From assembly GCA_029550525.1 (NCBI GenBank), contig JAKPHF010000077.1:310001-374000 (forward strand): a DNA stretch of 64,000 nt, in the 5' to 3' direction. A program made the translations under genes and the position numbers. The notes below the pieces were generated by a model. That model was not told the DNA's origin. It saw only the letters and a list, made by a program, of their open reading frames with translations, and did not search any database. This document shows positions 42,416 through 51,485 of the stretch, in pieces. Each line of letters begins with the position of its first letter. The first letter of the stretch is position 1. The DNA comes from Planctomycetota bacterium (GTDB taxonomy: Bacteria; Planctomycetota; Phycisphaerae; UBA1845; PWPN01).

Positions 42416-45034
42416 TTACTTCGCCGTGAATACGTACCGGCCGGCGGCGCGGATGGAGAAGCCGCCGTCCGGACTCTCGGCGACGGGACCGGCTTTCTGC
42501 GACGCTTGCACACGCTTGCCAGCGAACGGCTCGGGCAGCACGATCTCCGCCGTCACGTTTTCAGGAATCTGCACTTCGAGCGTCCACTGCTGCGGATCGA
42601 GGTAGACCCACAGCGGACCTTTGGGCGTGGCGGTCCAACCGGCGACGTAAGGCAGGCCGCCGGATTGCGGGGCGATGCGAATGCGCCCACCGCCCGGTTC
42701 GACGATTCGCACGCCGAGGACCGAATCATGGAGCCATAATAACGGCACTGATCCCCAGCCGTGCGAGCCGGTCTCGTCGGCGGGCTGAGCCGTATTCTTC
42801 TCGCTCGCGGCCAGGCCGAGATCCTCACGACTGACCCAGTACTCGGGCAGCGGACCGCCGTACGGTCCCTGGAGGACCAGCGGCACGGGGTTACGCGGAT
42901 GGTTCGGCAAATAGGGCGCATACCGCTCGATCAGGTGAGCCACTGCGCGCTCCACTAGACCCGAATCGGACAACGCTCGCAACACGCGATACCCGTAGGT
43001 CGGGTTGTTCCATCGTTTCACGCCCGCGGGCGGCGCGCCGACCGGCGGCGGAAACGCGTAGTTTAAATTCGCCAGCGCCTCGTTGCGAGTGAGCAGGCCG
43101 CTGGTGATGGCCACGGTCTGGGCGGCTTGGCTGTAGCCGCGATCTTTCTCGGGCGATTGGGGGGCATAACGATCGGCCACGTGTGCCGGCACGTTGTCGG
43201 ATGCGGGCACGATGTGATACTTGCGAAACGCCTCAGTCATCCGATCGGCGGTCCGGCTCCACTCGGCCGCTTGCGTCTTGTCGCCCAAGGCTTCGGCCAG
43301 CACGACCGACCAGCGTAGCCGTTCGATGATCCACGGCGTGACCATTCCGCTCGATTCGTCCGGCCCGCAGCCCGTACCCATGCGAATATCCGCCAGCACC
43401 TGCGGTGTGTACCAGACGCCGTCCTCACGCACGTGCGACAACACGTTCGCCCAGTACTTGCGCAGCGTCTGCCAGTAGGGCCGCACGTCGTCGATATTCC
43501 CGCTCCACATGTACTGATCGTACAGCATGGCCACCCATTGCACGCTCCAGTCGTACGGGGCCGGGTACGCGGGGTAATTGCTCGGCGCGAACGGGTGCAA
43601 CTGGCCGTCCGGGCCCTGGCTCTGGGCCAGCGTGCGGATCATGAACTTGCGCAGCCGATCGTCGCCGAACCAGCGGTCGGCCAGGACCGCTCGCGGTCGA
43701 GCGTCTTCGATCCATTGGCCGTCCTCGCGACCGGGCGTGTCCACGTACGTGTCCACCATGGTGATCTCGGCGTGCGTGATGCACAGCTCGACGATCTGTT
43801 CGATTCGCTTGTCACCACAGGCGAACGTGCCGATGCGGCGGATGGGGTATTGCGACTTGACGATGCCCGCCGCTTCCAGCGTGATCTGGCCGTCGGTGGG
43901 GAAGTACACGTGCAGGGCCAGCCAACGGGCCGTGCGCTCGTCAGGCATCTCCACGCTTTGGCGGCCGGCCCGCGTGATGTAGCGGTCAGCATAACCCGGG
44001 CCGACCACGCCTTCTGGGTTGATCCAGCCGTCGGGTCGCACGTGCATGGCCCCGTCGTATTGGGCGTACGCCAGTTCGCAGTAGCCCAGGTCGATCCATG
44101 CGCCCTCGGGAGCATCGGCGATCCGCAGGAAGGGATAGCCGTGCACGGGCCGATGGAAGTCGAGCGTCACATATTTGACTTCACCGGACTTGCCGCGGAT
44201 GGTCGCCGGCCCGCCGGTCACCAGGCCCGACACGTCCATCGAGGCGTCTGGCTCACAACGGGCCGTCTTGATCTGCGCTGCCATGGTGTACGGATCGTTC
44301 GGCACGGGTTGCGCGGTCACCGGCGCATCATGCCGGGCCGTGCCGGCCGCGACGATCCCGCCCGCGGTGACTTCGTGCTCACGCTGGCCGGGCGTCTCGA
44401 CGTCGGTGGGGTGATCGGGCCAGGGGCCGTCCTTCACGATATGGGCGTGCGGCCAGGCGCTGTCGTCGAACGCCGGATCGTGCAGGTCACCCGCGATCGC
44501 TTTTCGTCCGTCGATGATCTGGGGATAGCGGATGCGCGGATCGCCGATCACGCCGACGACTTGCTTTTCGTGCGGGACGAACTGCGGCGCGGTGGTGCAT
44601 CGCCACGATTCGTCGCTGACCACCCAATCGGCCGAGACCCACAGGCCGGCATGCTTGTTGCCCGTCCGCTGGAAGGTGATGATGTCGCCCCAGTTGTGAT
44701 GCAGCACGAGGATCACGTTACGGCCCGTCCGCAGGTAAGGCCGGGCGTCGATCACTTCGGCCGTGATCATGGGCTCGTGATAGCGGGCGACCTTGCGACG
44801 GACGACTTGGCCGTTGATCCACAGTTGTGCGTTGCTATCGGCCGCCAGACGTAGCGTGCCGTTCTCGGGCAGGGCGTCCAGCGTGACCACCTTGCGGAAG
44901 TACGTGAAGTGATTCTTCGGTGCAGGATTGTCCGAATCCGCCCAGATCCAGGCCGCCGTGCCCGGCCCGGCATTCGCCGCTGCCGCCACCGTCGCCGTCA
45001 ACATCGCCGCACCGAGTAGGCATGCTCTCGTCAT
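42416..45034 (-). CDS. secreted alpha-L-rhamnosidase-like protein (GH78 superfamily)
   Basis: 872 residues; the signal peptide MTRACLLGAAMLTATVAAAA starts at ATG 45034. An N-terminal GH78-type beta domain (AAWIWADSDNPAPKNHFTYFRKVV, AQLWINGQVVRR) is followed by an alpha/alpha barrel with DTPGREDGQWIEDAR, the equivalent of the acidic active-site loop, and AYPAPYDWSVQWVAMLYDQYMW. The C-terminal beta domain has GSHGWGSVPLLWL. It should release rhamnose or a related deoxysugar outside the cytoplasm. It is divergent from the UMF1 transporter gene. Confidence 0.85.
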   Translation of the reverse strand: MTRACLLGAAMLTATVAAAANAGPGTAAWIWADSDNPAPKNHFTYFRKVVTLDALPENGTLRLAADSNAQLWINGQVVRRKVARYHEPMITAEVIDARPYLRTGRNVILVLHHNWGDIITFQRTGNKHAGLWVSADWVVSDESWRCTTAPQFVPHEKQVVGVIGDPRIRYPQIIDGRKAIAGDLHDPAFDDSAWPHAHIVKDGPWPDHPTDVETPGQREHEVTAGGIVAAGTARHDAPVTAQPVPNDPYTMAAQIKTARCEPDASMDVSGLVTGGPATIRGKSGEVKYVTLDFHRPVHGYPFLRIADAPEGAWIDLGYCELAYAQYDGAMHVRPDGWINPEGVVGPGYADRYITRAGRQSVEMPDERTARWLALHVYFPTDGQITLEAAGIVKSQYPIRRIGTFACGDKRIEQIVELCITHAEITMVDTYVDTPGREDGQWIEDARPRAVLADRWFGDDRLRKFMIRTLAQSQGPDGQLHPFAPSNYPAYPAPYDWSVQWVAMLYDQYMWSGNIDDVRPYWQTLRKYWANVLSHVREDGVWYTPQVLADIRMGTGCGPDESSGMVTPWIIERLRWSVVLAEALGDKTQAAEWSRTADRMTEAFRKYHIVPASDNVPAHVADRYAPQSPEKDRGYSQAAQTVAITSGLLTRNEALANLNYAFPPPVGAPPAGVKRWNNPTYGYRVLRALSDSGLVERAVAHLIERYAPYLPNHPRNPVPLVLQGPYGGPLPEYWVSREDLGLAASEKNTAQPADETGSHGWGSVPLLWLHDSVLGVRIVEPGGGRIRIAPQSGGLPYVAGWTATPKGPLWVYLDPQQWTLEVQIPENVTAEIVLPEPFAGKRVQASQKAGPVAESPDGGFSIRAAGRYVFTAK

Positions 45035-45305
45035 GATCAGGCCTCGATGATCTTTCCAGACTGTCCAGCTTGACGCAGTTCCGGTACTGCGTCCGGTTCC
45101 TGCACGCTTCACGCTCAGGTTCCGGCGGCTTCCCGAGAAGTTTGCCTGCCGCCAGGCGCCCGGGGGCAGTATACCGGATGGGCGAGATGATGACATCGGG
45201 CGGCTACCGAACGGTTGCTCCGTTCGCAGCACGCGGCTCCAGCTTTGCGGCATCCGGGGCGGCGGTTACCATACCCGCTCGCGAACCTGAAACGAGGCAC
45301 GGGCA

Positions 45306-46649
45306 ATGTCTTCAACTCAATCCGATCAGTTGTTGCCGTCGTCGACGCAGCGGCAGAATGGCGATCAGCCGCCGGTCACCAAGCGCGAGATTTTCGGCTG
45401 GTGCATGTACGACGTGGCCGACTCGGCGTTCACCACCATCATCGTCACGGCCGTCTTCGCTATCTACTTCGAGAAGATTGTCACCAACAACTCGCCGCGA
45501 TCGGATTTGTGGTGGGGCTGGGCGGCGTCGATCTCCGAGATTGTGGTGGCGCTGGCTGCGCCGGTACTCGGCGCCATCGCCGATTTCTCCGGCAGCCGCA
45601 AGAAGTTCCTCGGTGCTTGTGCGGCCATCATCATCCTGTTCACCGCGTCGTTGTGGTTCGCTGGCCCGGGCACGACCGTCCTGGCCATTACGCTCTACGT
45701 CATCGCCAACATCGGTTTTGCGGGCGGGGGCGTGTTCATCGACAGTTTTCTCCCCGGGATCTCGCACGCGGGCAACGCCGGGCGCATTTCCGGCCTGAAG
45801 TGGGCAATGGGCTACGCGGGCGGCCTGGTCTGTCTGGCGTTGTGCTTGCCGCTGGCCAAGAACATCGTCGAGAACCCCACGCGGGAGCAGTTGTCGATGG
45901 CTCGGCTTGTCCCGGTGGTTGTGGCCGTCTGGTATGCGGTCATGGTCCTGCCCACGTTCCTGTTCGTGCGTGACCGTAGTGTGCCCAAGCCGCTGCCGCC
46001 CGGCGACAGCTACCTTCGCGTCGGCTTTCGCCAGCTGGCGCAGACGTTCCGGCACATACGACAGTACCGCGAACTGGTCAAGCTCATGATCGCGTTCCTG
46101 GTGTACAACGACGGCGTGGTGACGGTGATCTATTTCGCCGCGAAGTACGCGAGCACGACCGTCGGGTTCAACGCGGACGAAATCGTGACCATGTTCATCG
46201 GCCTGAACGTGGTGGCGGTCGGAGGCGCACTCTCGTTCGGTTGGCTGGCCGACCGCATCGGTCAGAAGCGGACCATCATGCTTTCGCTGTGCATCTGGAT
46301 CGCAGCCATCGTGCTGGCCTACTTCTCGTACTCGAAGACGACGTTCTACGTCGTGGCCGTTCTGGCCGGCATCGGGATGGGCTCGGCTCAGTCGGTGACG
46401 CGGAGCCTGGTCGCGCTGTTCACGCCGCAGGAGAACGCCGCCGAGTTCTTCGGTTTCCTCGGCGTGGCGGGCAAGGCGCTGGCATTCCTGGGGCCGCTGG
46501 TGTTCGGCACTATCAGCGCCAGCACGGGCAGTCAGCGACCGGCGATTCTGGCCATCGGGTCGTTCTTTGTGGCCGGCATGATCTTGCTGGCCTTCGTCAA
46601 CGAGCAGCGCGGCAAGGAGGCTGCCCGCGTGCCGGTTCCGGCGGAATGA
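45306..46649 (+). CDS. MFS transporter, UMF1/Atg22-like family
   Basis: 447 residues and about 12 transmembrane helices. TKREIFGWCMYDVADSAFTTIIVTAVF is the hallmark start of UMF1-family transporters, and RISGLKWAMGYAGGL the typical middle loop. FGWLADRIGQKRTIML is the second-half MFS signature. Substrate is unknown; the glycan-degrading neighbours make a sugar or peptide product possible. Confidence 0.9.
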   Translation: MSSTQSDQLLPSSTQRQNGDQPPVTKREIFGWCMYDVADSAFTTIIVTAVFAIYFEKIVTNNSPRSDLWWGWAASISEIVVALAAPVLGAIADFSGSRKKFLGACAAIIILFTASLWFAGPGTTVLAITLYVIANIGFAGGGVFIDSFLPGISHAGNAGRISGLKWAMGYAGGLVCLALCLPLAKNIVENPTREQLSMARLVPVVVAVWYAVMVLPTFLFVRDRSVPKPLPPGDSYLRVGFRQLAQTFRHIRQYRELVKLMIAFLVYNDGVVTVIYFAAKYASTTVGFNADEIVTMFIGLNVVAVGGALSFGWLADRIGQKRTIMLSLCIWIAAIVLAYFSYSKTTFYVVAVLAGIGMGSAQSVTRSLVALFTPQENAAEFFGFLGVAGKALAFLGPLVFGTISASTGSQRPAILAIGSFFVAGMILLAFVNEQRGKEAARVPVPAE

Positions 46650-46758
46650 GTGCTGGGGTGCGAGGTGGATCGAGAGGGCATGTCCACCGCATCTGAAAAG
46701 AGACGGCGAGGACAAGCCCCGCCGCTCGCTGGCTGATGGCTCATAGCTGATAGCTTTA

Positions 46759-48264
46759 TCATTCCGCTTTCGCCGGTTGCGATGCCGGGGCTTGTTCCGG
46801 CCAGTACGTCAGGATGCGGCAGGCCTCGTCCTGCATGTCGGTGAACGGCTTCACGTCGCGGTCGGTGTCCTCGCGTTCAACGATCTTGTTGTAGACGATG
46901 GACACGGCCAACCACTGCCCTTGTCGTGTCTTGACGTAGCCGCTCAAGGATGAGACGCCGCCGATGTAACCGGTCTTACCGAGCATCAGACCTTTCGCTT
47001 CGAGCATCCGATCCTTGATCGACCCGTCGATGCCGGCGATGGCCAGGCTGGCCTTGTATGCTTCCGCGTGAGGATGCTCGTGCATGACCGCGAGCAGATC
47101 GCTGAGCATGCGGGCGCTGACGCGATTGGCCGGGCTCAGTCCCGAGCCGTCCATGGGGGTCAAGGCGGAGTCGTCGATGCCGTTGCGTTTCAGGAACGCA
47201 CGAATGGCCTCACCACCGCTCTTCCACGAACCCGGCCCGGGCCGGCCACGCTGGGCGTCGAAAGCCTGGCCGAGGGCCTTGCACAGACACTCGGAAAACA
47301 GATTCTGACTATTCTTGTTCACGCGAGCGAGCACGTCGGTGATGGGTGTCGCGTAGACGGTGAGAATCTTGTCGGCCGGCGGCGGCATGGCGCCGCCCAA
47401 CGGTGCTTCCGAGCGACGGATCCGACCGGTGACCGTGATGCCCTTCTTCTCGAGCTGTGTGCGAAGCGCGTCGGCGAAGAACGCGCCGGGATTCTCCACC
47501 GGCTTACTCTTCAGCTCGGTCTTCTCGTGGCAGGTCCCCGATATCTTGTAGATGTTGCCGCCTTCGAGCTTGACGATGGAAGGCGTGCCCCCGGTCTTGA
47601 CCGTCTTGCATTCGTTGATCACCTGGATGTCCCGTACCGGCGGCATGACCTCGTACCGAACGGGCTGGCCTTCCTCGCTCGGAAACACGGTGATATCCAC
47701 GCAGTTATCGTTGAAGCACAGGCCGGTGGTGGGGGCGGCGTACCAGTGCAGCAGCCAATGCTTGGGCCAGGTCGGATGCACCAGCGGCTCGGTCTCGAAC
47801 TCACCTTCATAGTACACCAGGTCGCGGACCCGCGTGATGCCGTGCTCGGCCAGGTAGTTCGCCCAGTTCTCGAGCATGGTCACGGGCGTCTCGCCGCGGG
47901 CCTTGGTCAAACGATGGTCGCCGGTTCCCGGATCGCCCGTGCCGATGATCCACAGGTCTTCACCGTCCTTGGCCAGGTAGGTCTTGAAGCTGTGCTGCGG
48001 GCCGAACAGGTCCAGCGCGGCCGCGCTGGTCAGCAGCTTGAAGTTGCTGGCCGGCGTGCAGGGTGCATCGGCGTTCCGCGCGTACAACTCCCGCCGCGAG
48101 GGCAGTTCAAGCACGCGAACATGGGCCACTGCGCCGGTGTGGGACATCGCTTGGAGGACGGCATCCAGTTGAGCCGCCAACCGCGCGTCCTCGGCGGGCG
48201 CGATCGCAGGCAGGGCGAGACAAACGGCCAACGCGACGAGTACATGACAGCGAATAAGTCTCAT
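46759..48264 (-). CDS. dacB: D-alanyl-D-alanine carboxypeptidase/endopeptidase (PBP4 type, S13)
   Basis: 501 residues, periplasmic after the signal peptide MRLIRCHVLVALAVCLALP. Penicillin-binding motifs: SxxK in PASNFKLLTSA, SxN in KNSQNLFSECL and KTG in MLGKTGYIGGVSSLSG. The long insert between SxxK and SxN is typical of DacB. ATG 48264 has AAAGG upstream and excludes an upstream Arg-rich extension. It trims peptidoglycan stems. It supports a real, if modest, cell wall. Confidence 0.93.
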   Translation of the reverse strand: MRLIRCHVLVALAVCLALPAIAPAEDARLAAQLDAVLQAMSHTGAVAHVRVLELPSRRELYARNADAPCTPASNFKLLTSAAALDLFGPQHSFKTYLAKDGEDLWIIGTGDPGTGDHRLTKARGETPVTMLENWANYLAEHGITRVRDLVYYEGEFETEPLVHPTWPKHWLLHWYAAPTTGLCFNDNCVDITVFPSEEGQPVRYEVMPPVRDIQVINECKTVKTGGTPSIVKLEGGNIYKISGTCHEKTELKSKPVENPGAFFADALRTQLEKKGITVTGRIRRSEAPLGGAMPPPADKILTVYATPITDVLARVNKNSQNLFSECLCKALGQAFDAQRGRPGPGSWKSGGEAIRAFLKRNGIDDSALTPMDGSGLSPANRVSARMLSDLLAVMHEHPHAEAYKASLAIAGIDGSIKDRMLEAKGLMLGKTGYIGGVSSLSGYVKTRQGQWLAVSIVYNKIVEREDTDRDVKPFTDMQDEACRILTYWPEQAPASQPAKAE

Positions 48265-48325
48265 GACCTTTCTCCGAAGAATAGGATCCAATTTCACATT
48301 CCGTGTCCGAGTTCCTGCGCGTTCT

Positions 48326-48874
48326 TCACTTGAACACGAGGTGACATACGGCGACCGCCGCAAGAATGCCCGCGAGGTCCGCAAGCAACCCGGCGATCAT
48401 CGCGTGACGAATCTTCCTGATGCCCACCGATCCGAAGTACAGTGCGATGACATAGAACGTCGTATCAGTCGCGCCGAATACGGTTGAAGCGACTTTGGCG
48501 TTGAAGGAATCCGGGTCGGCTTCGATCACGTCGGAGGCCAGGCCGAGCGAGCCGGAGCCCGACAGCGGACGCATTAGCGCGGTGGGCAGTACCTCGGGCG
48601 GCATGCCGATTGCCGTGGTGACCGGGGCCAGTGCGTCGGAGATGTAGTCCAGCGCTCCGGAGACTCGGAATACGCCGATGGCCACGAAGATGGCCACCAG
48701 ATAGGGCAGAATCTGCAGGAAGATGTTGAACCCTTCCTTGCCGCCGGTGATGAACGACTCGTACGCTTTGACGCCGCGCCACATGGCGAAGGCCACGATG
48801 GCGAAGAACAACAACGGTACCGTGAGCAGCGAGATCTGGTCGATAATCAGTTTGAATAGCGACGGCTCGTTCAT
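48326..48874 (-). CDS. spmB: SpmB-like membrane protein (nucleoside-recognition/Gate domain)
   Basis: 182 residues, about five hydrophobic helices. GKEGFNIFLQILPYLVAIFVAIGVFRVSGALDY and MRPLSGSGSLGLASDVIEADPDS are signature stretches of SpmB; FGATDTTFYVIALYFGSVGI is the conserved last part. ATG overlaps the spmA stop by 4 nt. In spore formers the pair affects core dehydration; in non-sporulating phyla the role is unknown, probably small-molecule transport. Confidence 0.92.
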   Translation of the reverse strand: MNEPSLFKLIIDQISLLTVPLLFFAIVAFAMWRGVKAYESFITGGKEGFNIFLQILPYLVAIFVAIGVFRVSGALDYISDALAPVTTAIGMPPEVLPTALMRPLSGSGSLGLASDVIEADPDSFNAKVASTVFGATDTTFYVIALYFGSVGIRKIRHAMIAGLLADLAGILAAVAVCHLVFK

Positions 48875-49896
48875 GGCTGCTCCTCCTTCTCACCGGCAAG
48901 AGCGAGTTCCGTCTCTGGACCGGCTTCAACTTGATCCGCGGCTGCTTTCGGGCCGGCTTCTTCGGCTATGGCTGCACGCACGGAGAAGAAAGGCAGCTTG
49001 CCGAGCAGCTTGGCCATGATGATGGCGACGATGGTCGAGACGGCCCCGGTCACCAGGCACGTACCGATGATTTCGAAGGGATCACTGCAGCCGGCCGACT
49101 TGCGGACGGCCAACAGCGTCGTCGGAATCAAGGCCAGGCCCGCCGTGTTGTAGGCGATCAGCATGACCTGTTCGTCGGTGGCAACGTCGGGGTGCTTGTT
49201 CAGACTTTGAAGCTCCTTGATGGCCTTGAGTCCGAACGGCGTTGAGGCGTTGCCCAGTCCCAGAATGGTGGTTGTCATGTTCATCAAGATGGCACCGCCG
49301 GCCGGATGGTTCTTCGGTATTCCCGGGTACAGAAAGCGGATCAGGGGATGAAGCAGACGGGCAGCGAGTTGCACGATGCCCGCGTCTTCGCCCACTTTCA
49401 TCAAGCCCAGGAAGAGCACCATGGTGGCGACCAGGCCCAGTGCGATGTTGAACGCCTTAGTGGCATACTCGATGACGGTGTCGTTGAACCCTTTGAGCGT
49501 GGCCAATGGACCTTTCTTGATGAGCGTGCCGTTGACTTTCAGCTCATATCGGCCGTAGCCGTCGTAATCCCATTTCAACGCATAGCCGCCCGCTCGTGGT
49601 TCGGCCGAGAGCAGATACGGCTTGTCCTTCTGCGGTTGCCGATCGTCCGCCGGTATCTCCAGTCCGCCGGGGCCGAGCGTGACGTTGAAGGTGTGCGGCG
49701 TGACGGTCTTGGCGTCCACGCCTCTCACGCCGATCACGACTTCGTTATTGCCGGGGTGAAGCCGGTCGGCCGGGATCAGCGTGGTCACCGGCAGATAATG
49801 CTGCACGACGCAGAGTACGAACCCGGTCAGGATCATCACCGCCCAGATCGTGTTGATATTGAGGAGATACCTCAAGAAGCTGCCCAGGGGTTTCAT
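48871..49896 (-). CDS. spmA: SpmA-like membrane protein with an inserted soluble domain
   Basis: 341 residues from ATG 49896 with GGAGG upstream. The core after residue 130 is SpmA: VLFLGLMKVGEDAGIVQLAARLLHPL, FLYPGIPKNHPAGGAI, NMTTTILGLGNASTPFGLKAIKEL and VMLIAYNTAGLALIPTTLLA. Between the first helix and this core is an about 85-residue soluble insert (NEVVIGVRGVDAKTVTPHTF to YELKVNGTLIKKGPL), absent from the short Bacillus protein, probably a beta domain on the outer face. A Glu/Ala-rich tail ends the protein. Confidence 0.9.
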   Translation of the reverse strand: MKPLGSFLRYLLNINTIWAVMILTGFVLCVVQHYLPVTTLIPADRLHPGNNEVVIGVRGVDAKTVTPHTFNVTLGPGGLEIPADDRQPQKDKPYLLSAEPRAGGYALKWDYDGYGRYELKVNGTLIKKGPLATLKGFNDTVIEYATKAFNIALGLVATMVLFLGLMKVGEDAGIVQLAARLLHPLIRFLYPGIPKNHPAGGAILMNMTTTILGLGNASTPFGLKAIKELQSLNKHPDVATDEQVMLIAYNTAGLALIPTTLLAVRKSAGCSDPFEIIGTCLVTGAVSTIVAIIMAKLLGKLPFFSVRAAIAEEAGPKAAADQVEAGPETELALAGEKEEQP

Positions 49897-50026
49897 CGCG
49901 CCTCCGGTTTCTGACATGAAGGGCCGGGGCAGGCTCCCCGGCGGCCTGTTGGTTCGAAGCTCGTTGGCGTAAACTACCCGGCGGCCGTTCCGAAGTCGAG
50001 CGGGTCGGGGTATGTGGGGAGCGAAC

Positions 50027-51400
50027 ATGAAGCACTTCAGGCACTTAAGAGTACCAGTGTGGTTGACCTGCGTTGCGGGCGCTGTCGCGGTCGCCGGGCA
50101 ATCCGCGGCGGAACCGGTGATCGAGCAAAACCTGGAGGTCGCCAAAGTCTGGTCGGGCCACCCGGTGGGGTTTTGTCTGCTGACGCACGGCGAACGGCAA
50201 TACGTTGCGTTCTATGACGCCGACCGCCAGATGACGGTGGCCGCCCGCAAGCTCGACCAGGATCGGTGGGATCTGGTCCGTCTCCCGTCGAAGCTCGGCT
50301 GGGACAGCCACAACTCCATCGTCATGGCCGTGGACCAGGCCGGCTTCCTGCACCTGTCCGGCAACATGCACTGCAATCCGCTGGTCTACTTCCGTACCGA
50401 GCAGCCGCACGATATCCATACGTTCCAGCGGGTTCCCGTCATGGTGGGCAACGCGGAACAACGCTGCACGTATCCACAGTTCTTCACCGGTCCGCAGCAG
50501 GAACTGCTCTTCACGTATCGTGACGGCGGCAGCGGCAACGGCGTGCAGATCTACAACCGTTACGATGTCGCGACGCGCACATGGCGACGGCTACTCGACA
50601 CGCCGCTCATTGACGGACAGGGCCAGATGAGCGCGTATCTGGACACGCTTCGCCAGGACAGGCAGGGTGTCTTCCATCTGTGCTGGGTATGGCGCGACAC
50701 GCCCGACTGTGCGACCAATCACGATGTCTGTTACGCCCGCAGTCGCGACCTGGTCCACTGGGAAAAAAGCGACGGCACGCTGCTGACACTGCCCATCACG
50801 TACGCAACCAACGAGATCGTCGATGCCGTGCCGCCCGGCCAAGGGCTTATCAACGGCAATGCGCGGCTCGGATTCGACGACCGCGACCGGCCGGTGATCA
50901 GCTATATCAAGTACGACGCCGCGGGCCACACGCAGGCGTTCAATGCCCGGCTGGAAGATGGCCAGTGGAAAACGCGACAGATCACGAACTGGGACTATCG
51001 CTGGGAATTCAGCGGCGGCGGCTCCATCCCGTTCGAGATTCGCATCGGCCCCGTGGAGATGGATGATGCGGGCCGACTCGTGCAGACGTTCGGTCATCCC
51101 AAGGCGGGCAGTGGCCGCTGGCTGGTCAATCCGAAGACGCTCATGCCGGAAAAGCAACTGTCCTCCAAGCGGAGCGTGCCCGCATCAGTCCGCAGGAAGG
51201 AGACGGACTTTCCCGGTATCCAGGTGAAGTGGGCGAGCGACGCGGGTGTGTCCGGCGATGCAGCAAAGGAGGGTATCTACTACATGCTGCGATGGGAGAC
51301 GCTGGGCCCCAATCGTGATCGCCCGCGCGAAGGTCCGCTGCCGCCGCCGTCCACGTTGCGCGTGCTGAAGCTTCGCCGGAGTGTCACGGACACGGAATAG
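50027..51400 (+). CDS. secreted BNR-repeat protein (sialidase-like propeller)
   Basis: 457 residues with a signal peptide ending AVAGQSAAE. The mature part is a beta-propeller of the BNR-4 type: QYVAFYDADRQMTVAARKLD, WDSHNSIVMAVDQAGFLHLSGNMH, LFTYRDGGSGNG and NHDVCYARSRDLVHWEKSDG. Homologues sit in polysaccharide-utilisation loci and include putative lyases and sialidases; I cannot assign an activity. ATG 50027 follows GGGGAG. It is convergent with the BMC operon. Confidence 0.75.
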   Translation: MKHFRHLRVPVWLTCVAGAVAVAGQSAAEPVIEQNLEVAKVWSGHPVGFCLLTHGERQYVAFYDADRQMTVAARKLDQDRWDLVRLPSKLGWDSHNSIVMAVDQAGFLHLSGNMHCNPLVYFRTEQPHDIHTFQRVPVMVGNAEQRCTYPQFFTGPQQELLFTYRDGGSGNGVQIYNRYDVATRTWRRLLDTPLIDGQGQMSAYLDTLRQDRQGVFHLCWVWRDTPDCATNHDVCYARSRDLVHWEKSDGTLLTLPITYATNEIVDAVPPGQGLINGNARLGFDDRDRPVISYIKYDAAGHTQAFNARLEDGQWKTRQITNWDYRWEFSGGGSIPFEIRIGPVEMDDAGRLVQTFGHPKAGSGRWLVNPKTLMPEKQLSSKRSVPASVRRKETDFPGIQVKWASDAGVSGDAAKEGIYYMLRWETLGPNRDRPREGPLPPPSTLRVLKLRRSVTDTE

Positions 51401-51485
51401 CAGTGCCTTGGCCGCTGGTGGTGCACGCTTCCAGCGTGCTCAAGTGCACCACAATGAGGCGGGCGAGACGCCCGCCCCCCGTGCG
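51401..51485. repeat. short palindromic intergenic repeats
   Basis: GTGCACGCTTCCAGCGTGC at about 51420 and GGCGGGCGAGACGCCCGCC at about 51459. Each folds as a hairpin and recurs in several gaps (21067, 54490, 55655, 55995, 59165). Between convergent genes they might serve as terminators. Confidence 0.6.
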
